A stretch of 64,000 nt of DNA, taken from the NCBI RefSeq assembly GCF_006385175.1, contig NZ_VFIY01000008.1, positions 1 to 64,000 on the forward strand, written 5' to 3'. Source of the stretch: Emcibacter nanhaiensis. GTDB lineage: Bacteria; Pseudomonadota; Alphaproteobacteria; Sphingomonadales; Emcibacteraceae. The notes beneath the pieces were generated by a model. That model worked only from the letters and a program-made list of their open reading frames with translations. It had not been told where the DNA came from and searched no databases. Positions 8,663 to 17,012 of the stretch are shown one piece after another. A program made the position numbers and the translations under genes. Position 1 is the first letter of the stretch. Each line of letters starts with the position of its first letter.

Positions 8663-10228
8663 TTAATTGCCGGCCGCCGCAGCTTTTGCTGCTTCGCGGT
8701 CACGCAGGACCTTGCGGTGAACCTTGCCTGCCGGCGTCTTCGGAAGCTCACTCACAAATTCAACGATACGGGGAAACTCGTGCTGTGCGAGACGGCTCCT
8801 CGTAAAATTCTGTAATTCTTCGACAAATTCCGGACTTTCCGGGCGCTTGCTCACCACGAAAGCCTTCACCACCTGGCCGCGGGTTTCATCGGGCACGCCG
8901 ATCACCGCGACTTCTTCCACATCATCGTGCTTCAGCATGGTGTTTTCGATTTCCACGGCGGACATGGTCCAGCCGGCGGAAATGATCACATCGTCGGCCC
9001 GGCCGCAGTGGTAGAGGTATCCCTCATTGTCGACACGGGCCAGGTCCTTGGTGGTCTCCCAATGGTCGCGTTTCCACAACATGAGCTCACCGACCTCTTC
9101 CGGATCTGTGGGCGTGCCGTCGGCGCGCTGCACTTCCAGCTTCAGGCCGGGGATCGGCTTGCCGAGGGAGCCCGGCTTGACTTCATAGTCTTCGGCGCCG
9201 GGGAAGTTCACCAGCACCACGCCGATTTCGGTGGTGCCGTACATGCTGCAGGCCGGGACATGGAAGGTCTCGTCGATAAATTCCAGAGTCGCCGGATCAC
9301 AGGGCTCGCCGGTAAAGGACAGTTTCTTGATCGAGAACGTGAAGTCCTTGCCCTTGCCGGAATTCTTCATCATCCGGTAATGGGTCGCGGCCGCGGACAT
9401 GTTGGTGATCTTGTAATCCTGCAGCGCCTGCATCAGGCGAACGGCATCGAACTTACCGGCAAAGGTACCGGTGGTCACCCCCAGGGCCAGCGGCGCCAGG
9501 GTGCCGTGCCACAGCCCATGTCCCCATGCCGGGGAAGACGGGCAGAAGAATTCATCTCCGGGACGAATACCAGTGCCATACAGGGCGGCAAACATCAGAG
9601 TCACCAGCGCCTTGTGGGTATGCTTCACCGCCGCCGGCAGTTCACGGGTAGTTCCAGAGGTATACTGGAACACCGCCATGTCGCTGGCTTTGGATTTGGT
9701 TTCAAAGGTTGTCGGATATTTGCTGATTTCTTGCAGCAGAGCGTCGTTGGCGACGACCACGCGCAGGCCTTCCACCTGGTGGGCGATCTCCGCCTTCTCT
9801 TCATTGGTCACCAGAATGCTCGGCTTGCAGTCATCCACGCGCAGACGCAGGCCGTCGAGGCCGAACAGGGTGAACAGCGGCACACTGATGGCGCCGGACA
9901 TGATGGCGCCGAACAGGCTGGTATAAAACGGCAGAGACGGTTCCAGCATGAAGGCGATACGATCCCCCGGCTGGATACCATTTTCCACCAGCCAATGGGC
10001 AAACTGGGCGGAACGGGCGGCAATTTCATCAAAGCTGATGATTTCGTCGCTGCCGTCGGCGTGGGCGATTCTCACAGCGGTGCGTCCTGAACCGTCCGCA
10101 TGACGGGTAATACATTCATGCGCGATATTCAGAAAGTCGCGATCGCCATCGAACAGGTCCCAGAGCGCCGCGGAACTGGCATGTTCCTGCGCATCCGCGA
10201 AAGAAGTGTAATCGGTGAGTTTGGTCAT
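8663..10228 (-). CDS. Acyl-CoA ligase (AMP-forming), medium-chain/aromatic-acid type
   Basis: Activates a carboxylic acid to its CoA thioester via an acyl-adenylate. 521 residues. The phosphate loop reads YTSGTTRELPAAVKHTH, a variant seen in benzoate/cyclohexanecarboxylate-type ligases. The hinge/A8 motif is GRADDVIISAGWTMSAVEIEN and the C-terminal catalytic Lys sits in PKTPAGKVHRKVL. The ATG at 10228 is chosen over a start 72 bp upstream because the ANL domain begins right after it. It leads the ligase-MaoC-CaiB-thioesterase operon and diverges from the IclR gene. Confidence 0.9.
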   Translation of the reverse strand: MTKLTDYTSFADAQEHASSAALWDLFDGDRDFLNIAHECITRHADGSGRTAVRIAHADGSDEIISFDEIAARSAQFAHWLVENGIQPGDRIAFMLEPSLPFYTSLFGAIMSGAISVPLFTLFGLDGLRLRVDDCKPSILVTNEEKAEIAHQVEGLRVVVANDALLQEISKYPTTFETKSKASDMAVFQYTSGTTRELPAAVKHTHKALVTLMFAALYGTGIRPGDEFFCPSSPAWGHGLWHGTLAPLALGVTTGTFAGKFDAVRLMQALQDYKITNMSAAATHYRMMKNSGKGKDFTFSIKKLSFTGEPCDPATLEFIDETFHVPACSMYGTTEIGVVLVNFPGAEDYEVKPGSLGKPIPGLKLEVQRADGTPTDPEEVGELMLWKRDHWETTKDLARVDNEGYLYHCGRADDVIISAGWTMSAVEIENTMLKHDDVEEVAVIGVPDETRGQVVKAFVVSKRPESPEFVEELQNFTRSRLAQHEFPRIVEFVSELPKTPAGKVHRKVLRDREAAKAAAAGN

Positions 10229-10331
10229 CAATCCAACCTTGCTGTTGTCTCCGGCAGCGCATGACTCGTGCCGCCCTTTCATGGTCCGGATATATGACAC
10301 AAAAGATTTTTGTTGTAAATACTGAATTTTA

Positions 10332-10347
10332 TTCTATATATTGAATA
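10332..10347. promoter_or_regulatory. Candidate IclR operator TTCTATATATTGAATA
   Basis: The 16-mer lies between the divergent acyl-CoA ligase and IclR genes. It is nearly palindromic (ATTC-N8-GAAT) and matches 15 of 16 bases of 1069-1084. IclR regulators usually bind such a palindrome next to their own gene. Binding is inferred. Confidence 0.5.
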
Positions 10348-10454
10348 TCTATCCTGTCAAAATAGAGCAAGACAAAAGTTGACTGTTTTTAAGCACTTGA
10401 TACTCTTCAGCCGATACTGAACATCAGGCAGGACAGTCGACACAGGAATGTAAA

Positions 10455-11267
10455 ATGACGAAAAAACCGACTTCTTCCGCGTCACAGGAGCGGGAACTGG
10501 CCAAGACGGTGAAGGAAAGCAAGGCTCCCGCCATTTCCCGTGCCGCCGCCATTCTGCGCCTGCTCGGCAAGAGCCCGACCCCCCTTGGCCTCCAGGCCAT
10601 TGCCCGGGAGCTGGGTCTGGTGCCCAGCACCTGCCTTTATGTGTTGCGGGCGCTGGTGGCGGAGGAACTGGTTTCCTTCGATCCCGACACCAAACGCTAT
10701 TCACTGGAGGCCGGCGTCCTGACCCTTGCCCGCCACTGGCTGCGCCGCAACCAGTTCACTGACCTGGCCCAGCCGGTGCTGGACAGAATCAGCCAGCAAT
10801 TCGACGTCACCATGCTGGGGGTAAATATCGTCGGCCTGGACCATATGATCGTGGTGGCCACGTCCCAGGCAGGGAATAATTTTCAGCTCAGCGCCCAGAT
10901 CGGCAGCCGCTTCCCCGCCCTGATCAGCGCCACCGGCCGCTGCATCGCCGCCTTCGGCGATTACCCGGAGGAGGAACTGGCGGAACGGTTCGAAACCCTG
11001 CGCTGGGATGATCCGCCAACCTTTGAAGAGTGGAAACAGCAGGTGGAGCAGACCCGCACCCAGGGCTTTGCCGTCGATGCCGGCCACTATATTTCCGGTG
11101 TCACTGTTGTCGCGGCCCCGGTCTGGAAGTCCAGCGGCGGACCGAGCCACGCCCTGGTCGCCATCGGTATCGGTAGCGCCCTGCAAAGATCCGGCCTTCC
11201 GGAACTGCAGGACGCCATGCTGAACTCCGCCAAAGCCCTGTCCAGTCAGTTAAGCGGTGAAATCTGA
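10455..11267 (+). CDS. IclR-family transcriptional regulator
   Basis: 270 residues. The N-terminal winged helix-turn-helix is at about 25-85 (AISRAAAILRLLG, LQAIARELGLVPSTCLYVLRAL). The C-terminal effector domain at about 100-265 is of IclR/GAF-like fold, with SATGRCIAAF and GHYISGVTVVAAPV. It is transcribed away from the acyl-CoA ligase operon and probably controls it. It is convergent with the VOC gene that follows at 11304. The effector is not known; in this family it is commonly an aromatic acid or pathway intermediate. Confidence 0.93.
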   Translation: MTKKPTSSASQERELAKTVKESKAPAISRAAAILRLLGKSPTPLGLQAIARELGLVPSTCLYVLRALVAEELVSFDPDTKRYSLEAGVLTLARHWLRRNQFTDLAQPVLDRISQQFDVTMLGVNIVGLDHMIVVATSQAGNNFQLSAQIGSRFPALISATGRCIAAFGDYPEEELAERFETLRWDDPPTFEEWKQQVEQTRTQGFAVDAGHYISGVTVVAAPVWKSSGGPSHALVAIGIGSALQRSGLPELQDAMLNSAKALSSQLSGEI

Positions 11268-11303
11268 CCGGCCAGCAGCTACTCCCGTATGGCGGAGAGG
11301 CTT

Positions 11304-12245
11304 TTATTCGTTCTCGTAATTGACGACGAAGTCTTCCGGCACGCCGGGACCCCAGAGATAAAGGGTGTCCTCCGGCGCCGGACCGTCCATATTAGGCTCC
11401 CAATACATGCCTTCAGGGATATAGTCGATATCGAAGTTGAACTCGACATAACTGTTCCACGGATCGCGCACATACTGGAAATAGTTGGAGCCAAGCACGT
11501 GCCGCCCAAGCCCCCAGCCTTTTCCGGTATATCCACCTTCTTCCATCTGCATGGCGCCGAGACCGATTTCCTCGATCGACCCCACATCCCAGGAGCTATG
11601 GTGATAGCCCACGCCGCCGGACGGCGATTCCGCAAAGGCCACCAGGTGATGGTCGCTGCCGTAGATGCCGTGCAGGAAGGCAATCGGCCCGGCTTCGTCG
11701 GAAATCCTCAGCCCCAGAACCTCACAGTAAAAATCCAGGGTTTTCTTGATATCCGGGGTAAAGAACAGGGCATGGGCAAAGCGCGAGGGGTGAACCTGTG
11801 TGATTTCGCGGCGGAACGGCGCCGCCCGGCCACCGACAGTACAGGGCATCGGTTGCGGGATGCGTTTGGAACTAGGCGATGATTTCGCGGCGACCTGGAG
11901 CTCGACCTTCATGCCGTTGGGATCGTGGAACCAGATACTCTCCCCGTTATCTTCATCGGGGGTGATGCCGTATTTCTCAAGACGCCCGCGAAAGACGTCC
12001 ACATCTTCCTTGAAAATGCCGAAACTTACATAATCAAGCTTCTTGCGCTCTGCGCCACCTTTGATGACGGCCCAGATGTGATCCTGGCCAAAGCAGCCGA
12101 GCTTCAGTTCATTGCCGCTGCGTTGAACGTCGAGTCCGAAGGTGGTGTAGAATTTTTCCGCCACGTCCAGATCCGGCACCTGCACCGCAAAATGGTCAAG
12201 TGAATGAACACCCGGTCCCGTGGAAGCTTTGCTCATGTCTGTCAT
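11304..12245 (-). CDS. VOC-family extradiol dioxygenase-like protein
   Basis: 313-residue two-domain protein similar to 2,3-dihydroxybiphenyl 1,2-dioxygenase-type enzymes, which open catechol rings next to the diol. Metal-ligand candidates are His in RFAHALFFTPD, His in GVGYHHSSWDVG and Glu in SYVEFNFDIDY. The N-terminal domain starts at HSLDHFAVQVPD. The ATG at 12245 is preferred because GGGAGAG stands 5 nt upstream. It lies 70 bp downstream of the dehydrogenase-NTF2 fusion gene in the same direction. It is the second of three such proteins in the window. Confidence 0.85.
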   Translation of the reverse strand: MTDMSKASTGPGVHSLDHFAVQVPDLDVAEKFYTTFGLDVQRSGNELKLGCFGQDHIWAVIKGGAERKKLDYVSFGIFKEDVDVFRGRLEKYGITPDEDNGESIWFHDPNGMKVELQVAAKSSPSSKRIPQPMPCTVGGRAAPFRREITQVHPSRFAHALFFTPDIKKTLDFYCEVLGLRISDEAGPIAFLHGIYGSDHHLVAFAESPSGGVGYHHSSWDVGSIEEIGLGAMQMEEGGYTGKGWGLGRHVLGSNYFQYVRDPWNSYVEFNFDIDYIPEGMYWEPNMDGPAPEDTLYLWGPGVPEDFVVNYENE

Positions 12246-12315
12246 ATCGTCTCTCCCGTGCTTTGGCCGTGTGGCCAGTCTGTGCCTGCTCCCCACAGGC
12301 AACAAGATTGTTCAA

Positions 12316-13605
12316 TCAGAGTGCCGCGGACTCCAGCGCCGTCGACGCCCAGGCCCGCATGCGCCACTTGCCGTGAGGCCGCTCCCAGACCGCCAGATAG
12401 CGGTTATGCAGCTTGCGGTTCTCGCCGGCCACATCCACATCAATCTTCACCGTGCCCTGGGCAATGGCCACATTGCCGTAGCAGGAAACGTCAATGCTTT
12501 CCCGGTCGATGCTGTTGTAGCTGATCTCGCCGGAGGTCTGGCTGGCGAGGAACTCGTCCTTGCTCTGGGTATAACCGTTGGTATGGGTATAGGTCAGTTC
12601 CGGGGAGTAGAAAGTCTCAATCTTGGCTCGCTCACCTTCCATCATCACCGCGTATCTTTCATCGTCGGCGGCAATAACTTCCGCGGCGCATTCATCGCCA
12701 CCGAAAGACGGGATCACACTCGGGCTTTTGTCTGCCAGCGGATATTCGGCCAGCGCGCTGACCTCCTGGTCGCCGCGGCCATCGTCCACCAGCTCCTGCA
12801 TGTTGCGGCCGACAAAGCTGTGGATCGGCAGCTCGTAACCGTTTGCTTCGGCATTGGCCAGGACCATCTTCAGGTCCTTGTAGCCCATCACCACCGGACC
12901 GGCGTTGGTGTATTCCTTGGATTTCAGGCCCGCCGCCCGGGACTGATAGTGGCGCGAGCCGACAATGCTGTTGTTGACCGCATCAACCAGCACCTCGCGG
13001 GACATGCCCCACTGCTCGCCGAAGCGAATGGCTTCGCCCAGGGTATTGGTCGCACTCATCACCAGCATATTGATGACCAGCTTGATCACCCGGGCGGCCT
13101 CCCCCTCGCCGACATAGTCGCGGCTCATGGACATATGCTCCAGGACCGGCAGGGCCCTGCCGTAATCTTCCTTGTTGCCGGAGGCAAAAACCGACAGGGT
13201 TCCGGCTTCGGCCAGATAGACGGTGCCGGACACCGGGGCCCGCAGGTAGCTGCATCCCTTGTCCTCAATCATTTTGGCAAAGCGCTCAGAGTCCTCGGGC
13301 GAGATGGTGCTGGTATCGACCACCAGTGCGCCGGGTTTGATGTTGGCCAGAATACCGTCTTCGCCGGTCAAGGCTGACTCGATCACTTCCCCATTGTACA
13401 GCATGGTAATAATGATGTCGGCGTCCCTGACAGCATCGGCAATGGTAGATACCGCTTTTACACCCTGCTCTGCAGCAAGCTGGCGACGCTCCGGAGAAAT
13501 ATCATAGCCGGCAACCTCGTAGCCGCCCTTGGCAATATGGGCGGCAATTGGCAACCCCATTGATCCCAGGCCAATACTTGCAACACGATATTGTGCGTCT
13601 CCCAT
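12316..13605 (-). CDS. 3-hydroxyisobutyrate-dehydrogenase-like domain fused to an NTF2/SnoaL-like domain
   Basis: Residues 1-292 form a beta-hydroxyacid dehydrogenase: the dinucleotide-binding IGLGSMGLPIA near residue 11, VDTSTISPED, APVSGTV and the catalytic Lys175 in VIKLVINML. Residues about 305-425 look like a SnoaL/DUF4440 (NTF2-fold) domain (FGGDECAAEVIAADDERYAVM, then DRESIDVSCYGNVAIAQGTV and NRYLAVWERPHGKWRM). Stand-alone dehydrogenases of this family are about 290 residues, so this is a genuine extension without an internal stop. The added domain could bind or pre-process the substrate. It is expressed with the VOC gene. Confidence 0.85.
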   Translation of the reverse strand: MGDAQYRVASIGLGSMGLPIAAHIAKGGYEVAGYDISPERRQLAAEQGVKAVSTIADAVRDADIIITMLYNGEVIESALTGEDGILANIKPGALVVDTSTISPEDSERFAKMIEDKGCSYLRAPVSGTVYLAEAGTLSVFASGNKEDYGRALPVLEHMSMSRDYVGEGEAARVIKLVINMLVMSATNTLGEAIRFGEQWGMSREVLVDAVNNSIVGSRHYQSRAAGLKSKEYTNAGPVVMGYKDLKMVLANAEANGYELPIHSFVGRNMQELVDDGRGDQEVSALAEYPLADKSPSVIPSFGGDECAAEVIAADDERYAVMMEGERAKIETFYSPELTYTHTNGYTQSKDEFLASQTSGEISYNSIDRESIDVSCYGNVAIAQGTVKIDVDVAGENRKLHNRYLAVWERPHGKWRMRAWASTALESAAL

Positions 13606-13647
13606 TTTCGCTTACCTCTTCTTTTCAAGCATCTAGAAATGAACGTA

Positions 13648-13672
13648 ATGCAGGGGAAAGGCTCCCCTGCAT
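13648..13672 (-). terminator. Hairpin after the isopenicillin-N-synthase-like gene
   Basis: ATGCAGGGGA (13648-13657) pairs with TCCCCTGCAT (13663-13672) around a 5-nt loop. It lies just past the stop of the minus-strand oxygenase gene. The T-run is poor, so termination may be partial. Confidence 0.55.
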
Positions 13673-13687
13673 GATTAGTTTTCAACC

Positions 13688-14716
13688 TTATTTCTTCGGC
13701 GTGGTATAGGCGTCGATATATCCGGCGAAATGTTCATAGAAATTCTTGCGCGGATATTTCCGTTCCTCGCCCTCTGCCGCCAGGCCCGGCAGCGGGTCAT
13801 TAAAGGCCTCGTCGCCCGGATCAAAGAACAGCGGCATGGAGACGCGCTCGGTCGGCGGCTCGGTCACCCGGTGCGGGGTTGCCATGAAGCGGCCGTTGGA
13901 CAGCTGGTTCAGCCATTCACCGCCATTGACGATGATGGCGCCCGGCACACATTCCACATCGATCCAGTCCATCCGGGGCGTACGCACCTGAAGACCGGGG
14001 ATCGGGGACATGGGCAGCAGGGTGATAAAGCTGTGGTCGCTGTGGGCGGTATTAGCCAGTTCGCCTTCGGCATTGGGGCTGCCGGCATAATAGTTCAGGC
14101 GGCCGTACCACTCGCTGTCGGCGAAATCTTCATCCAGGAAATCCGGACTCTGGCCCAGCGCGACGGAATAAACCTTCAACAGTTTGAAGGCCAGATCGAC
14201 CATGGCGTTGTGATAGCGGTTGATTTTAGCCTTGAAGTCCGGCAGCAGCTTCGGATCCGGCCATTTGTTCATGGCGCGATGTTTGATTCCCTTGACCACC
14301 TTGGGATCATCCGGTTCCCGGTCACGCAGCACGGCCCAGCCGGCCAAGGTGGATTTCCACTCCTTTTCGGCCTCATATCCGGGACGAACGTTGGTCACCG
14401 AGTTTGCCGGCCAATAGCCCTGGATATGCTCGCCATGGAAATATTTCTGCAGCTCGTCCTGGGGCAGATGGAACGCTTCTTTGACCTGCTGTTCCGCCTC
14501 ATCGATAAAGGACTGATCAACACCATGATTGACAATGGCGGAAAAGCCCAGTGATGACTGGATAGCCCTAACGTTGGCTGCCAGCTGTTCCAGGGCGCCG
14601 TCCTTGCCGGCCAAATAATCCCCGACATCCAGCAGCGGAAGTTCGGTGCAAACCTCGATAGCATGCGCCACTTCCGGAGTGGGGTCGGGCAATTTAATTC
14701 CGTTGAAATTTGACAT
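13688..14716 (-). CDS. Fe(II)/2-oxoglutarate-type oxygenase, isopenicillin N synthase family
   Basis: 342-residue double-stranded beta-helix oxygenase that hydroxylates or oxidises a small molecule with Fe(II), usually with 2-oxoglutarate. The facial triad is visible as His225 and Asp227 in AHSDHSF and His282 in TPHRV, and the co-substrate motif RxS as Arg291-Ser293 in ERVSM. The N-terminal part carries the typical GFSAIVNHGV. GGAGAGG precedes the ATG at 14716. It starts its own minus-strand unit after a 290-bp gap and may share a promoter with the dehydrogenase fusion downstream. Confidence 0.9.
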   Translation of the reverse strand: MSNFNGIKLPDPTPEVAHAIEVCTELPLLDVGDYLAGKDGALEQLAANVRAIQSSLGFSAIVNHGVDQSFIDEAEQQVKEAFHLPQDELQKYFHGEHIQGYWPANSVTNVRPGYEAEKEWKSTLAGWAVLRDREPDDPKVVKGIKHRAMNKWPDPKLLPDFKAKINRYHNAMVDLAFKLLKVYSVALGQSPDFLDEDFADSEWYGRLNYYAGSPNAEGELANTAHSDHSFITLLPMSPIPGLQVRTPRMDWIDVECVPGAIIVNGGEWLNQLSNGRFMATPHRVTEPPTERVSMPLFFDPGDEAFNDPLPGLAAEGEERKYPRKNFYEHFAGYIDAYTTPKK

Positions 14717-15007
14717 GGATACCTCTCCTAAATTCACTCTCATACACCTCAGCTTTTGCGGGCGCGCCTGTATCAGGCGTTCAGCGTGCGAGGCAATTGA
14801 TCTCCTGCTTCATTCAACCAATTGAACGCCAAAAAATCGAGGAGATCAAATCATCAATACTGATCAAAAACATAACCCCTATTAATGACTATTTACCCTT
14901 TAAAAACAGAAACTTATGCCCTGACAGCGCAAGCCGTCAAACATGCCTGTATCAGGAGGTATTGACCTCCGTTATATGCTCCGGGCGGCCGAAACCGCCC
15001 AGGCAGG
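14717..15007. other. Intergenic region with two hairpins
   Basis: Holds GGGCGG-CCGAAA-CCGCCC at 14983-15000 just past the FAH-family stop, and GGAGGT-ATTG-ACCTCC at 14955-14970. Neither has a strong T-run, but together they could end the FAH transcript. The AT-rich half nearer the oxygenase start presumably holds its promoter; no clear operator was recognised. Confidence 0.4.
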
Positions 15008-15850
15008 TTATTTCATTGCAACCTTGTGAACCTGGTCGCCAAGACCGGTGATGCCACAGGTTATCTCGTCACCATCCGCCAGGTAGGTTTCCGGCTTCAT
15101 GCCCAGACCGACCCCGGCCGGAGTTCCAGTGATAATCAGATCGCCGGGCAGCAGGGTCTGATAGGTGCTCAGATGCGCAATAAGCTCGGCAATGGTGAAG
15201 ACCATTTCGGCCGTGGTGCCGCGCTGGCGGGACTCACCATTCACATCCAGCCACAGATCGAGGGCCTGCGGATCGGCCACTTCATCGCTGGTCACGAACG
15301 TGGGACCAACCGGCGTAAAATTGTCATAGCTCTTGCCTTTGCCCAAGGTGCCGCCCTTGTCAAACTGCCAGTGGCGTTCGGACACATCGACAACCGTGCA
15401 ATAGCCGGCGACATAGTCCAGCGCTTCTTCCACGGCGACATGTTTGGCTTCTTTGCTGATCAGGAAGCCGAGCTCGATTTCCCAGTCCAGTTTTTCGGCA
15501 CTGGCCGGAACCTCGATCAGGTCGGTACAGCCGGACAGGGAACTGACAGACTTGTAAAAGACCAGCGGATCCACCGGCACGGGATAATTCGCTTCTTCTG
15601 CATGGTCTTTATAGTTAAGGCCGATGGCAATCACCTGGCGAATACCGGACACCGGCACGCCGAGCCGCGGGTTACCGCTGACAAGGGGAAGTTTTTCCGG
15701 ATCGATTGCCGCCAGAGCAGACAGCCACTCTTCGGTGAACATGTCGCAGCCAATGTCAGACAGCAGCGGCGAAAGCGCCCTGATATTGCCATCAGCGTCG
15801 ATCAGGCCCGGCAGTTCCTCATTTCTTGATCCGTAACGAACAAACTTCAT
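15008..15850 (-). CDS. Fumarylacetoacetate hydrolase (FAH) family protein
   Basis: 280 residues, the usual length for bacterial FAH-family hydrolases, isomerases and decarboxylases that act on ring-cleavage products. The catalytic core runs from about residue 70 (IAIGLNYKDHAEEA). Metal ligands are the two Glu in DWEIELGFLI and the Asp in VVDVSERHWQ. The C-terminal GDLIITGTPAGVGLGM is diagnostic. Possible reactions include hydrolysis of an acylpyruvate (for example maleylpyruvate) or isomerisation of hydroxymuconate-type acids. The gene is transcribed divergently from a GntR regulator. Confidence 0.9.
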   Translation of the reverse strand: MKFVRYGSRNEELPGLIDADGNIRALSPLLSDIGCDMFTEEWLSALAAIDPEKLPLVSGNPRLGVPVSGIRQVIAIGLNYKDHAEEANYPVPVDPLVFYKSVSSLSGCTDLIEVPASAEKLDWEIELGFLISKEAKHVAVEEALDYVAGYCTVVDVSERHWQFDKGGTLGKGKSYDNFTPVGPTFVTSDEVADPQALDLWLDVNGESRQRGTTAEMVFTIAELIAHLSTYQTLLPGDLIITGTPAGVGLGMKPETYLADGDEITCGITGLGDQVHKVAMK

Positions 15851-15913
15851 CTCTTAACCCTCAATAACGTTTCAACCCCCACATCGTTAACTTTCCCCCA
15901 CCGCTTCGTCAAC

Positions 15914-15931
15914 AAAAATATCGATATTTTT
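15914..15931. promoter_or_regulatory. 18-bp perfect palindrome, candidate GntR operator
   Basis: AAAAATATCGATATTTTT is a perfect palindrome 64 bp upstream of the FAH-family start. Its left 14 bases recur at 16121-16134. It is a strong candidate operator for the divergently encoded GntR protein. Confidence 0.6.
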
Positions 15932-16028
15932 ATCCTTCTTTTTCAGCGAGGAAAACCGGCCAACTCTTTTGCACTGCAAAACAATACGCATCCTTAAATT
16001 ATTTTTATATGCTTTATTTCAATTACTT

Positions 16029-16043
16029 AATAGATATTCTATT
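16029..16043. promoter_or_regulatory. Inverted repeat AATAGA-TAT-TCTATT
   Basis: A perfect 6-bp inverted repeat with a 3-bp spacer, midway in the FAH/GntR divergent region (15851-16238). It could be an accessory regulator site; the protein that binds is unknown. Confidence 0.35.
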
Positions 16044-16120
16044 CCAAAAATAAGTCAGCTTGAGCAAAAACACCAAGGGCCATTCTGAAGCAAGGGCAAA
16101 ATATTATTTGAAAGAACTGA

Positions 16121-16134
16121 AAAAATATCGATAT
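16121..16134. promoter_or_regulatory. Second copy AAAAATATCGATAT, candidate GntR operator
   Basis: Identical over 14 bases to the left part of the palindrome at 15914, lying 105 bp upstream of the GntR start. Two copies 207 bp apart flank the divergent promoters and could support looping or dual control. Confidence 0.55.
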
Positions 16135-16238
16135 ATTGAGGTGAGTAGAAAAAACCACTTTAGCCCCTGAATCGGCATTTACCCGAACAGGATAAAAGGC
16201 TAAACCTTTGGTGGGAGCAGTCATACAGCGGAGAGAGC

Positions 16239-16952
16239 ATGAGCGCGTTGATGGAAAAAACTGAACTGGGGGAAAGCAAAAGCCTGACCGGGCGGACCTA
16301 TGAAGAACTGCGGTCCGATATTCTGCGCGGCCGCATTGCACCTGACAAGAAGCTTCGCCTCAAGGACCTGCAGGAAAGATTCAGCACCAGCCTGAGCGTT
16401 GTGCGCGAAGCCCTGGCGCGCCTGAGTTCCGAGGGCCTGGTCCGCGCCCTGGACCAGCGCGGCTTTGTCACCGCCAGCCTTACCCTCGCCGACCTGAAGG
16501 ACCTGTTGCAAACCCGGCGCCAGATTGAAAGCATTGCCATCAAGCAGGCCATCGAACTGGGCACCCCGCAATGGGAAGCCGACGTCAGTGCGGCCTATGC
16601 CGCGCTTGCCACCCTCGACCAGAAGCATGGGGAAAAAAATTATCTCAGCGAAGACTGGATCAGGGCCCATGAAGCCTTTCACCAGCGCCTGATCGAAGGA
16701 TGCCAGTCCAAGACCCTGACCGCTATTTGCACGGGGCTCTCGGAACGCATTCAGCGCTATCGATATCTGTCCGTCTCGCTTGCCCCGCATCGCGACGCCC
16801 CCGGCGAACATAAAGAAATTCTTCAGGCCGTGCTGGCCCGCGACGTTGCACTGGCGCAGGCCGTTCTCGACAAACATTACGCCAGAACCGAGCAAATTCT
16901 GACCGATGCCTGGTCGAGTGTCGAAAGCCAGAACAACAGCCGGGACGATTAG
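16239..16952 (+). CDS. GntR-family (FCD-type) transcriptional regulator
   Basis: 237 residues. The N-terminal winged helix at about 15-80 includes YEELRSDILRGRIAPDKKLRLKDLQ and SLSVVREALARLSSEGLV. The C-terminal FCD domain (about 90-220) has DLLQTRRQIESIAIK, HEAFHQRL and HKEILQAVLARD, whose histidines probably bind a metal that positions a carboxylate ligand. The gene is divergent from the FAH gene and 60 bp upstream of an acyl-CoA ligase in the same direction, so both are likely targets. Confidence 0.92.
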   Translation: MSALMEKTELGESKSLTGRTYEELRSDILRGRIAPDKKLRLKDLQERFSTSLSVVREALARLSSEGLVRALDQRGFVTASLTLADLKDLLQTRRQIESIAIKQAIELGTPQWEADVSAAYAALATLDQKHGEKNYLSEDWIRAHEAFHQRLIEGCQSKTLTAICTGLSERIQRYRYLSVSLAPHRDAPGEHKEILQAVLARDVALAQAVLDKHYARTEQILTDAWSSVESQNNSRDD

Positions 16953-17012
16953 GAAATCCGGCCAGGAACGACAGGTTTATCTACCTCCTTTTGAATTGGG
17001 AGCTTTCTGCTA

